Source: SHVZ01 sp041906305 (GTDB lineage Bacteria > Pseudomonadota > Alphaproteobacteria > SHVZ01). Taken from it: DNA of 64,000 nucleotides. The notes under the pieces were generated by a model. That model did no database searches. It was not told where the DNA came from and was given only the letters and a program-made list of their open reading frames with translations. Positions 36,453 through 43,909 of the stretch are shown piece after piece (position 1 is the first letter of the stretch; each line of letters opens with the position of its first letter). The position numbers were made by a program, and so were the translations under genes. The stretch is taken from positions 496,001-560,000 of the forward strand of contig JAYRJL010000003.1 of assembly GCA_041906305.1 (NCBI GenBank), read 5' to 3'.

Positions 36453-37583
36453 ATGATCCGGGTCGAGATCGAGCCGGTCTGGCGCTTCCGGCGCGACCAG
36501 GCGCCGGGATCGATGCTGGTGATGCTGGGCCTCCTCAACGAGATCCGCGCGACCGGCAAGATCACCCGCGCCGCGGAACGCGCCGAGCTGTCGTACCGCC
36601 ACTGCTGGAACCTGATCGAGAAGTGGTCGGCCTTCTTCGGTGCGCCGCTGGTTGATCGCGCGCGCGGACGCGGCACGCGGCTGACCGCGCTCGGCGAGAA
36701 GCTGGTCTGGGCCGAGCAGCGTCTGCAGGCGCGCCTCGGTCCACAGCTCCAGAACCTGTCGCAGGAGCTCGAGACCGAGATCAACCAGTTCCTGCCGCAC
36801 GGCCAGCAGATCGTCCGCGTCCATGCGAGCCACGGCTTCGCCGTCTCGAAGCTGCGCGAGCTGCTCAGCCGCGAGACCGGCATCAGCGTCGATCTGCGCT
36901 ACGTCGGCAACCAGAACTCCCTGGTCTCGCTCGCCCACGACGCCTGCGATCTCGCCGGCATGCATCTGCCGCAGGGCGAGCTGCGCCAAGCCAGCATCGA
37001 CGCCGCCAAGGGCTGGCTGTCACCTGGCGAGCATCAGGTGATCAGCTTCGTCACGCGCGAGATGGGTTTGATCGTCAAGCGCGGCAATCCGCTCGCCGTG
37101 CGGACGCTCAAGGACCTGCTCAAGCCCGGCGTGCGCTTCGTCAGCCGCGACCCCGATTCCGGGACGCGCCTCCTGTTCGACCAGATGCTCGCCCGGCACG
37201 GCATCGACAGCGAGCGCATCCAGGGATACGAGCAGATCGAGTTCACCCATGCCGCGGTCGCGGCCTATGTCGCCAGCGACATGGCGGATGTCAGCTTCGG
37301 CGTCGAGGCCGCCGCGCGCCAGTTCGACCTCGATTTCGTGCGCCTGGTGACCGAGGACTACTTCTTCGTCTGCCGGAAGCAGGTGCTGGAGCACGAGGCG
37401 GTGAAGCGCGTGCTGGCGGTCATGCGGAGCGACGAGTTCCGCGACGCCATCTCGCGCACGCCCGGCTACACCGTGACGGATCCCGGCGCGATCAAGACGA
37501 TCCGGGATGTCTTCCAGGGAGAGACACCGAAGAAGCCGGCGCGAAAGCCGAAAGCCAGCGCGCGACGTCGCCGGGCCCGGTGA
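36453..37583 (+). CDS. transcriptional regulator with ModE-like HTH and periplasmic-binding-protein-like domain
   Basis: This 376-residue one-component regulator has an N-terminal winged HTH (about residues 1-110) that looks like ModE or LysR DNA-binding domains. Supporting patterns are LNEIRATGKITRAAERAELSYRHCWNLIEKW (read near 29-59) and RGRGTRLTALGEKLVW. It is followed by a PBP-like ligand domain (about 115-350), with VRVHASHGFAV, PGVRFVSRDPDSGTRLLFDQM and a C-terminal TEDYFFVCRKQ strand. A basic tail (KKPARKPKASARRRRAR) ends the protein. It diverges from the aldehyde dehydrogenase and probably senses the substrate of the TRAP/peptidase locus. Its 3' end overlaps the next, convergent gene by 92 bp. 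Confidence 0.85.
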   Translation: MIRVEIEPVWRFRRDQAPGSMLVMLGLLNEIRATGKITRAAERAELSYRHCWNLIEKWSAFFGAPLVDRARGRGTRLTALGEKLVWAEQRLQARLGPQLQNLSQELETEINQFLPHGQQIVRVHASHGFAVSKLRELLSRETGISVDLRYVGNQNSLVSLAHDACDLAGMHLPQGELRQASIDAAKGWLSPGEHQVISFVTREMGLIVKRGNPLAVRTLKDLLKPGVRFVSRDPDSGTRLLFDQMLARHGIDSERIQGYEQIEFTHAAVAAYVASDMADVSFGVEAAARQFDLDFVRLVTEDYFFVCRKQVLEHEAVKRVLAVMRSDEFRDAISRTPGYTVTDPGAIKTIRDVFQGETPKKPARKPKASARRRRAR

Positions 37584-38037
37584 AGACGACCTTCGGCCCG
37601 GCGAAGGAGTCGAGCGCCTGCATCAGCCTCGGCCTTTGGTTCCGGCGGAAGTTCAAAACGTAGAGGAAGAACTTGAAGTCGATCTGCTCAGGGCAGCCAT
37701 CGGCAAGGTCCGGACGCGTCCGCCCATAGCCCTTCGCGATCCGCTTGCACACGCGCCACAGGCAGAGCCAGGTCGGGAAGTCGAAGACGAAGGCCATGTC
37801 GGCGACCGCGAGACGGTCGGGCAGCGTGCCGCCGTAGTTGCCGTCCATGACCCATTCGGGCCGCGCGATCAGCTCGAGCACCTGCGCACGCCACACGTCC
37901 TTCGCCGGCTCGACCCAGCCGGCACGCCAGTAATGCTGGTCGAGATGGATGACGGGCAAACCCAGGCGCTCGCCGAGGATCGGCGAGAACGTCGACTTGC
38001 CGGCACCGGAACACCCGAGGATCAGGACGCGCTTCAT
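37492..38037 (-). CDS. P-loop nucleoside/adenylate kinase-like protein (DNA topology modulation family)
   Basis: This 181-residue P-loop NTPase has the Walker A motif ILGCSGAGKSTF right at the N-terminus, a HLDQHYWRAGWVEP segment and an EWVMDGNYGGTLPDR motif. These are typical of the small family annotated as topology-modulation or shikimate/adenylate-kinase-like proteins. The start at 38037 has a GGAGGCGGAC ribosome-binding region directly upstream. A second in-frame ATG four codons earlier is less well placed. The C-terminal 30 codons are read through the opposite strand of the regulator gene (92-bp convergent overlap). The physiological substrate is unknown. Confidence 0.8.
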   Translation of the reverse strand: MKRVLILGCSGAGKSTFSPILGERLGLPVIHLDQHYWRAGWVEPAKDVWRAQVLELIARPEWVMDGNYGGTLPDRLAVADMAFVFDFPTWLCLWRVCKRIAKGYGRTRPDLADGCPEQIDFKFFLYVLNFRRNQRPRLMQALDSFAGPKVVFTGPGDVARWLSAFAPASSVSLPGRHPGSS

Positions 38038-38104
38038 GTCCGCCTCCACGAAGGAGGCGGACGCTAAAGCGGGCCGCGTGGTTCGTCTACGACTTGCCCT
38101 CGCC

Positions 38105-38869
38105 TTAGGATTTGAAGGTCTGGACCAGGGATTCCGAGGCGCGGGCGATGATCGCGAGGTCGATGCCGACCGCGACGAACTTGTAGCCCCACTCGATGTA
38201 GCGCTTCGCGTCGGCCGGCACCGGCGTCAGGATGCCGGCGGGCTTGCCGCCAAGGCGCTTCGGCGCCGCCTGGATCGCCGCCTGCACGTCGGGGTGCGCC
38301 GGGTTGCCGATATGGCCGAGCGCGGCCGCGAGGTCGGACGGGCCGATGAAGACGCCGTCGACGCCTTCGACAGCGGCGATCTCCTCGATCCGGTCGAGCG
38401 CCGGGCGGGTCTCGACCTGCACCAGCACGCACATCTCGCTGGTCGCCTTCTGGAAATACTCCTTCACGCGCCCGAAGCGGTTGGCGCGCGTGCCCGAGGC
38501 GACGCCGCGGATGCCGTGCGGTGGATAGCGGGTCGCCTCGACCGCGGCCTTCGCCTCTGCCGCGTTCTGCACCATCGGGATCAGCAGCGTGTTCACGCCG
38601 AGATCGAGGTAGCGCTTGATCAGCACGGAGTCGTTCCAGGCCGGGCGCGCGATCGCGGTCGCGGTGCCGGCCTGCATCGCCTGCAGCGCCGACAGCACCT
38701 CGTTGGGGTCGCCCGGGCCGTGCTCGCAGTCGAGCAGGATCCAGTCGGCGCCGGCGCCACCCATCGCCTCCATGGCCAGCGGATGGAGCATGCTCGACCA
38801 CAGCCCGATCTGGAGTCGTCCCGCCGCGAGCGCGTGCTTGAAGCGGTTGATCGGCATGTCGGCGTGCAT
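38105..38869 (-). CDS. HpcH/HpaI family class II aldolase
   Basis: This 254-residue metal-dependent aldolase cleaves 2-keto-3-deoxy acids to pyruvate and an aldehyde. Related enzymes act on 2-keto-3-deoxyrhamnonate and 4-hydroxy-2-oxoheptanedioate. Family motifs are WILLDCEHGPGD near residue 43-54, IPMVQNAAEAK near 97, VQVETRPALD with the metal-binding Glu near 152, and FIGPSDLAAALGH with the metal-binding Asp near 176. Its ATG shares a base with the stop of the dehydratase gene (TGATG). Dehydratase and aldolase therefore probably act in sequence in a sugar-acid pathway, by inference. Confidence 0.9.
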   Translation of the reverse strand: MHADMPINRFKHALAAGRLQIGLWSSMLHPLAMEAMGGAGADWILLDCEHGPGDPNEVLSALQAMQAGTATAIARPAWNDSVLIKRYLDLGVNTLLIPMVQNAAEAKAAVEATRYPPHGIRGVASGTRANRFGRVKEYFQKATSEMCVLVQVETRPALDRIEEIAAVEGVDGVFIGPSDLAAALGHIGNPAHPDVQAAIQAAPKRLGGKPAGILTPVPADAKRYIEWGYKFVAVGIDLAIIARASESLVQTFKS

Positions 38870-40611
38870 CAGTGGATCTCCGGTTCCGGTACGCGCGGTC
38901 CGTCGCGCAAGACGTCAAGGTCGCAGCCCTGGTCGGCCTGGGTGATGTGCATGGCGTGCAGCGCGCCCCAGCCGCGGCCGAACTTCGGCTCCGGCTTCTT
39001 CCACGCCGCCTTCCGCTTCGCCATCTCGGCGTCGGATATCTTGAGATTGAGGGTACGTGCCTCGATGTCGAGCTCGATCATGTCGCCGTCCTTCACGAAG
39101 GCGAGCGGGCCGCCGATATAGGCTTCGGGCGCGACATGCAGGATGCAGGTGCCGTAGCTCGTGCCGCTCATGCGCGCATCCGAGATGCGCACCATGTCGC
39201 GCACGCCTTCCTTCAGCAGCTTCTTCGGCACCGGCAGCATGCCCCATTCCGGCATGCCGGGGCCTCCCTGCGGTCCGGCGTTCTTCAGCACCAGCACCGA
39301 GTCCTTAGTGACGTTGAGGTCGTCGCTGTCGATGCGCGCTGCCATGTCGTTGTAGTCCTCGAACACGACCGCCGGGCCGGTGTGCTTCCAGAGCCTGGGC
39401 TCGGCGGCGGTCGGCTTGATCACCGCACCATCGGGGGCGAGGTTGCCGCGCACGACCGCGAGGCCGCCCGATTTGTAGAGCGCCTTGTCGCGGCTGACGA
39501 TGACGTCGGGGTTGTAGACCTTGGCGTCGCCGATGTTCTCGCCGAGCGTCTTGCCGTTGACCGTCGCCGCCTTGCGGTCGAGCAGGTCGCCGAGCTGGTT
39601 CAGGAACGCCGGCAGGCCGCCCGCATAATAGAAGTCCTCCATCAGGTACTTACCCGACGGGCGCACGTTGGCGATCATCGGCACGTGCTTGGAGATCTCG
39701 TTGAAGCGGTCGAGCGTCAGCTTCACGCCGGCGCGGCCGGCGAGCGCCAGAAGGTGCACGACGGCATTGGTCGATCCGCCCATCGCCATCAGCGTGGTGA
39801 CCGCGTTGTCGAACGACTTGTCGGTCAGGATGTCCGACGGCTTCAGGTCCTCCCACACCATGTCGACGATGCGCCGGCCCGAGAGCGAGGCCATGCGCGA
39901 ATGGTTGGAGTCCGGCGCCGGGATCGACGACGCGCCGGGCAGCGTGAAGCCGAGCACCTCGGCCATGCTCATCATGGTCGCCGCCGTGCCCATGGTCATG
40001 CAGGTGCCGTAGGAGCGGGCGATGCCTTCCTCGACCTCCTCCCAGTCCTTGTCGGTGATGTTGCCGGCGCGGAGCTCGGCCCAGTACTTCCACGAGTCGG
40101 TGCCCGATCCTAGGAAGTTGCCGTGCCAGTTGCCGCGCAGCATCGGCCCCGCGGGCACGAAGATCGTCGGCAGGTTCATCGTGATCGCACCCATCAGCAG
40201 CGCGGGCGCGGTCTTGTCGCAGCCGCCCATGAGCACGGCCCCGTCGGCCGGATACGAGCGCAGCAGCTCCTCGGTCTCGATCGCGAGCAGGTTGCGATAG
40301 AGCATCGTCGTCGGCTTCTGGAACGGCTCGGCGAGCGCGATCGCCGGCATTTCCAGGGGATACCCGCCGGCCTGCCAGATGCCGCGCTTCACTTCCTCGA
40401 CGCGCAGCTTGAAGTGGCTGTGGCAGGGATTGATGTCGGACCAAGTATTGATGATCGCGATGACCGGCTTGCCTTCCCAGTCCTGCCGCGTGTAGCCCAT
40501 CTGCAGCGTGCGCGAGCGATGGCCGAAGGCGCGCAGGTCGGCGACGCCGTACCAGCGCTTCGAACGCAGCTCGTCATAGGTCTTGCGCCGACGGGAAGCG
40601 GCCGCGGTCAT
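38869..40611 (-). CDS. IlvD/Edd family dehydratase, probably sugar-acid (arabinonate-like) type
   Basis: This 580-residue iron-sulfur dehydratase removes water from a 2,3-dihydroxy acid. The cluster cysteines are visible in SDINPCHSHF, MGGCDKTAP and SYGTCMTMGTA. Its length and its pairing with an HpcH/HpaI aldolase suggest a sugar-acid dehydratase (L-arabinonate or similar) rather than the biosynthetic dihydroxy-acid dehydratase IlvD. The biosynthetic ilvBHC cluster lies elsewhere in the window. The ATG is at 40611. A 6-bp GC hairpin (40641-40656) lies just upstream. Substrate identity is inferred from context and remains open. Confidence 0.85.
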   Translation of the reverse strand: MTAAASRRRKTYDELRSKRWYGVADLRAFGHRSRTLQMGYTRQDWEGKPVIAIINTWSDINPCHSHFKLRVEEVKRGIWQAGGYPLEMPAIALAEPFQKPTTMLYRNLLAIETEELLRSYPADGAVLMGGCDKTAPALLMGAITMNLPTIFVPAGPMLRGNWHGNFLGSGTDSWKYWAELRAGNITDKDWEEVEEGIARSYGTCMTMGTAATMMSMAEVLGFTLPGASSIPAPDSNHSRMASLSGRRIVDMVWEDLKPSDILTDKSFDNAVTTLMAMGGSTNAVVHLLALAGRAGVKLTLDRFNEISKHVPMIANVRPSGKYLMEDFYYAGGLPAFLNQLGDLLDRKAATVNGKTLGENIGDAKVYNPDVIVSRDKALYKSGGLAVVRGNLAPDGAVIKPTAAEPRLWKHTGPAVVFEDYNDMAARIDSDDLNVTKDSVLVLKNAGPQGGPGMPEWGMLPVPKKLLKEGVRDMVRISDARMSGTSYGTCILHVAPEAYIGGPLAFVKDGDMIELDIEARTLNLKISDAEMAKRKAAWKKPEPKFGRGWGALHAMHITQADQGCDLDVLRDGPRVPEPEIH

Positions 40612-40729
40612 GCTGAAGTCCTCCGGAGATCTGCGCTTAGGCGGCCCCCCGGCCGCTCTTGGATGGAAGAGCCGGATCGTGCCTGAGACCGGCGCGCCCG
40701 ATCAAGCGGCGCTCGCCAGCGGCAAAATG

Positions 40730-41602
40730 TCAGGTGGTGCGCTTCTGGCGGTCGAGGAGCGCCAGGATCTCGGCGAGCTTGGTACGAGCCTCGGCCTGGC
40801 GCTTGCGCGGGTCGCGCTTGGACCAGTCGTAGAAGCCCTTGCCCGACTTCACGCCGATGTCGCCGCGGGCATACATGTCCTGGACCAGCTTCGCCGGCTC
40901 GCGCGACGGATTGAGGTGCGGGACGATCGCGCGCTGCACCAGGGCATGCGTGTCGAGGCCGCTCAGGTCCTTCTGCTCGATCAGCCCGGTCACGCACATG
41001 CGCGGTCCGAACATCTCGCGGGCCGCCTGGTCGACCTCCTCCGGCCCGCAGATGCCCTGCTCGATCAGGTAATAGGCCTCGTGCAGGATCGCGTGCTGAA
41101 GCCGGTTGATGAGGAAACCCTCGATCGGCCGGTTGAGCACCAGCGGATTCTGGCCGCAGGCCCTGACCCCGTCGACCACCGTCTGGACCGCCGCATCCTC
41201 GGTCGCCGCCGTCCGGATCACCTCGACCAGCGGCATCACGTCGGCCGGCATGAAGTAGTGGAGGCCGAGGAAGCGCTGCTTGTGCTTGAGACCCGAGGCC
41301 AGCTCGTCGAGCGACAGGCCCGAGGTGTTGGTGGCGAGGATCGGCTTGCCCGCGTAGCGCTTCTCGATGTCGGCATAGAGGCTGCGCTTGAGGTCGAGCT
41401 TCTCGGGCACGGACTCGACGATGAGTTCCGGCACCTCGTCGGGAAGCCCGCCCGTGCCGACGGCGCCCGGCACCTTGTCGGCGACCCGCTCGGGCGTGCG
41501 GCTCAGGACCCAGACCTTGGCACCGGAACGCAGGAACGCGGCTGCGATGCCGGTACCCATGACGCCTGAGCCGGCGACGAGGACGGAGGCGGGGGACGAC
41601 AT
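40730..41602 (-). CDS. 3-hydroxyacyl-CoA dehydrogenase family oxidoreductase
   Basis: This 290-residue NAD-dependent enzyme has an N-terminal Rossmann fold (VLVAGSGVMGTGIAAAFLRSG). The family block ATNTSGLSLDELA is followed by the catalytic-His region FLGLHYFMPADVMPLVEV. The helical C-terminal domain contains a conserved GFLINRLQHAILHEA stretch. Relatives oxidise 3-hydroxyacyl-CoA, carnitine or L-gulonate. The neighbouring sugar-acid enzymes make a hydroxy-acid substrate such as gulonate possible, but the sequence alone does not decide. It lies 118 bp upstream of the dehydratase and 32 bp downstream of the transglycosylase, on the same strand. Confidence 0.85.
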   Translation of the reverse strand: MSSPASVLVAGSGVMGTGIAAAFLRSGAKVWVLSRTPERVADKVPGAVGTGGLPDEVPELIVESVPEKLDLKRSLYADIEKRYAGKPILATNTSGLSLDELASGLKHKQRFLGLHYFMPADVMPLVEVIRTAATEDAAVQTVVDGVRACGQNPLVLNRPIEGFLINRLQHAILHEAYYLIEQGICGPEEVDQAAREMFGPRMCVTGLIEQKDLSGLDTHALVQRAIVPHLNPSREPAKLVQDMYARGDIGVKSGKGFYDWSKRDPRKRQAEARTKLAEILALLDRQKRTT

Positions 41603-41634
41603 CAGGACCTCATGAACGCGGGCGCGAGAAGAGG

Positions 41635-42357
41635 TCAGCTCAGCTCGCGCAGATCCAGGCGGGCGGTCGAGGCGGGAGGCGTCTGCTCGGGCGCCACGGC
41701 GGCAGGCTCGGAGGCCGGCACGACCGCGATCGTGGGAGGCGCGGTCTCTTCCGGCTCGGCCGAAGGCTCGGATGCCGTGACCTTCGCGACCGTCGGCAAC
41801 GCGCCGCAGCGGCCGTTGTCGATTTCTTGCGCGCTCTCCGGGCGACGGTCGCCGAGCAGGCGCAGAACCTTGCAGAAATAGGCGGCCGACTGACGGGCCT
41901 TGCCGCCCTGGTAGCGGCGGACCGCCGCCTCCCAGTCGCCGTAGTCCTCGAAATGGGCCGCGAGGTACTTGGCGGCGTAGGCCACGTTGCGCTGCGGCTG
42001 CAGCATGTCGGCGAGCGACCGGAAGTTCCCGCCGTGGTGGAAGACCGAGAGCTGCATGCAGCCGGCGTAGAGGTTCTTACGGCCCTTGGCGCGGCGCTCG
42101 TCCAGGATCTTCTGAGCCTTGTCCTGGGTGGAGGCGTAGACGACGCGGCCGCCGATATTGAGGGCCCAGGGATAGGGCTGGCCGTTCACGCCGCTTTCAT
42201 GGACCGACATCGCCTGCAGAAGCCCCTCGGGAATCCCGAATCGACGCTCGGCTTCCGCGATGGCCTGCGTGCAGGGATTGGGGCCGGCCAGGGCCACGCC
42301 CGGGGAAAGCAGGGCGGCGGCAGTGAGAACCTGGGCTGCGAGGCGTGAAAAAGCCAT
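41635..42357 (-). CDS. secreted lytic transglycosylase (SLT domain)
   Basis: This 240-residue protein has a signal peptide (MAFSRLAAQVLTAAALLSPGVALA, cleavage after about residue 24). The lysozyme-like SLT domain carries the catalytic Glu in LLQAMSVHESGVNG, the KNLYAGCMQLS motif and the NVAYAAKYLAAHF motif. It would cleave peptidoglycan glycan strands to anhydromuramic products. Four cysteines could form disulfides. The last 60 residues are a Pro/Ala/Glu-rich low-complexity tail (EPEETAPPTIAVV) that may contact the wall or membrane. It is not obviously linked functionally to its neighbours. Confidence 0.88.
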   Translation of the reverse strand: MAFSRLAAQVLTAAALLSPGVALAGPNPCTQAIAEAERRFGIPEGLLQAMSVHESGVNGQPYPWALNIGGRVVYASTQDKAQKILDERRAKGRKNLYAGCMQLSVFHHGGNFRSLADMLQPQRNVAYAAKYLAAHFEDYGDWEAAVRRYQGGKARQSAAYFCKVLRLLGDRRPESAQEIDNGRCGALPTVAKVTASEPSAEPEETAPPTIAVVPASEPAAVAPEQTPPASTARLDLRELS

Positions 42358-42480
42358 GGGGGCCTTCTCCGTGACATCCGCGCCACTGTCAAAGGAAATG
42401 TTGCCTTGACTTAGCTAGTCCCATGAAAAGGCACGATACTTCCCTGACCGCAACGGCTTGTTAAGCGAGGTTCAACGGGG

Positions 42481-42498
42481 CACAACATTGTCACAACA
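42481..42498. repeat. direct repeat CACAACA with 11-bp phasing upstream of the MFS gene
   Basis: CACAACA occurs at 42481-42487 and again at 42492-42498, an 11-bp period placing both copies on one DNA face. They are about 100 bp upstream of the MFS start and within the 236-bp divergent gap. This could be a dimeric regulator site or chance. Confidence 0.35.
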
Positions 42499-42593
42499 CC
42501 GGACAGAGGCACCGTGATCCTGGTCGGAGGACCCCTTTCGCCCGCCCCCCGAGCCAGGGCCACCCGCTCGCCCCTGCATCTGGGGCCGTCCCC

Positions 42594-43838
42594 ATGATCC
42601 AGGCACTATTCGCAGTAGCGCCGATCCTCACCGGGACCGCGCTTCTGCTGGTCGGCAACGGCGTCTTCTCGACCTTCCTTGCCCTTCGCATGTCCCTGGA
42701 GGGCTTCGCCACCGGGTCGATCGGCATGGTGGTCGCCTCGTACTCGGTCGGCTTCCTGGCCGGCTGCCGCTTCGCCCCGCCCCTCATCCGCCGGGTCGGC
42801 CACATCCGCGCCTTCGCGGCGCTCGCCGGCATCACCTGCGCCCTCACACTTCTATATCCGTTCGTGGTCTCGACCCTGCCATGGGTGGCGCTCCGGGCCT
42901 GCAACGGCGCCGCCGCGGCGGGCATGTTCATGATCACCGAGAGCTGGCTCAGCCACCGGACGCGCTCCCACGAGCGCGGCCGTGTGCTCGCGGTCTACAC
43001 GATCGCCAACAAGCTGGCTTTCGGCGGGGGCCAGTTCCTGCTCGGCCTCGCCGATCCGGCCGGCCTCATGCTCTTCATGATTCCGGCGATCGCCTACGCG
43101 CTGTCGCTGCTGCCGGTGGCGCTGACCGCCGAGACCGCGCCGCCGATCCAGGACGCCCGGCGCATGCCGCTGGCCGACCTCTACCAGGCCTCGCCGCTCG
43201 GCGTCGTCGGCGTGCTCCTGGCGGGGTTCGTGGGCTCGGCGATCTCCGGCCTGGCGCCGGTCTTCGCCCAGCAGATCGGCTTGTCGGCGGCCGGCGTCGG
43301 CCAGTTCATCGCCGTTCTGACCGTCGGCGGCCTGATCCTGATGTGGCCGATCGGCTGGCTCTCCGACCGCTTCGATCGCCGCCTGGTCCTCTTGACCGTC
43401 TCGATCCTGATGGCGCTCTCGACGATCGGACTTGCGGTTGCCTGGAACTGGTCGACTCTCACGCTGTACGTGCTGATCGCGCTTTTCGGCGGCCTTTCGG
43501 GCGCGATCTATCCGATCTGCGTCGCGCACACGAACGACTTCATCGACCGGAGCCAGGTTGTCTCCGTCAGCGGCAGCATGCTGCTTTTGTGGTCAGTCGG
43601 TGCCACCATCGGCCCGCTCGCCGCCAGCCCGCTAATGGACGCTTTCGGCCCATCCGCGCTGTTCTGGTTGTCCGCGGCCTTTAGCATGGCCCTTGCAGTG
43701 TTCGTGGCGTACCGCCGCAGGAAGCGGGTGGGCCGACCCGTTCCGGAACAGTCGCCCTTCGTGCCTGAGGCGGCGATCACACCTGAGGCATCACCCCTCG
43801 ATCCGCGCGCCGAACGTCGTCAGGATGCAACCGGCTAA
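42594..43838 (+). CDS. major facilitator superfamily transporter
   Basis: This 414-residue inner-membrane transporter has twelve predicted helices in two halves, with the usual cytoplasmic loop after helix 6 (ETAPPIQDARRMPLADLYQ). The N-terminal half has a charged loop of the MFS type (RRVGHIRAFAAL) between helices 2 and 3. The equivalent in the second half is GWLSDRFDRRLVLL. A hydrophilic C-terminal tail of about 40 residues follows. The overall look is of the YcaD/CynX-like sugar or drug group, but the substrate cannot be assigned. It stands 71 bp upstream of the efflux genes on the same strand. Confidence 0.88.
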   Translation: MIQALFAVAPILTGTALLLVGNGVFSTFLALRMSLEGFATGSIGMVVASYSVGFLAGCRFAPPLIRRVGHIRAFAALAGITCALTLLYPFVVSTLPWVALRACNGAAAAGMFMITESWLSHRTRSHERGRVLAVYTIANKLAFGGGQFLLGLADPAGLMLFMIPAIAYALSLLPVALTAETAPPIQDARRMPLADLYQASPLGVVGVLLAGFVGSAISGLAPVFAQQIGLSAAGVGQFIAVLTVGGLILMWPIGWLSDRFDRRLVLLTVSILMALSTIGLAVAWNWSTLTLYVLIALFGGLSGAIYPICVAHTNDFIDRSQVVSVSGSMLLLWSVGATIGPLAASPLMDAFGPSALFWLSAAFSMALAVFVAYRRRKRVGRPVPEQSPFVPEAAITPEASPLDPRAERRQDATG

Positions 43839-43845
43839 TGTTAGT

Positions 43846-43874
43846 TACAGGTTAAGAAACATTAAGCTAAAGTC
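43846..43874 (+). promoter_or_regulatory. candidate promoter of the RND efflux operon
   Basis: TTACAG (43846-43851) and TAAAGT (43869-43874) are separated by 17 bp in an A/T-rich island. They lie about 35 bp upstream of the ATG at 43910. The -10 matches four of six consensus positions, and the -35 is poor. Confidence 0.25.
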
Positions 43875-43909
43875 GCGCCGCCTCGGGGGCGGGTAAGGCT
43901 GAGACACCA

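Noticed and set aside
38869..40611. Assignment of the IlvD/Edd dehydratase as biosynthetic IlvD
   Set aside because: It sits with a 2-keto-3-deoxy-acid-type aldolase rather than ilv genes. The sugar-acid role is more likely, though sequence alone does not prove it.
40641..40656. GCGGCC/GGCCGC hairpin upstream of the IlvD/Edd gene as a terminator
   Set aside because: The stem is only 6 bp with no T-run on either strand. In such G+C-rich DNA this is common by chance.
43839..43875. CtrA-type box (TTAA-N7-TTAA) before the RND adaptor gene
   Set aside because: The two TTAA halves are 6 bp apart rather than 7 and the flanks do not match, so a cell-cycle regulator site is not supported.
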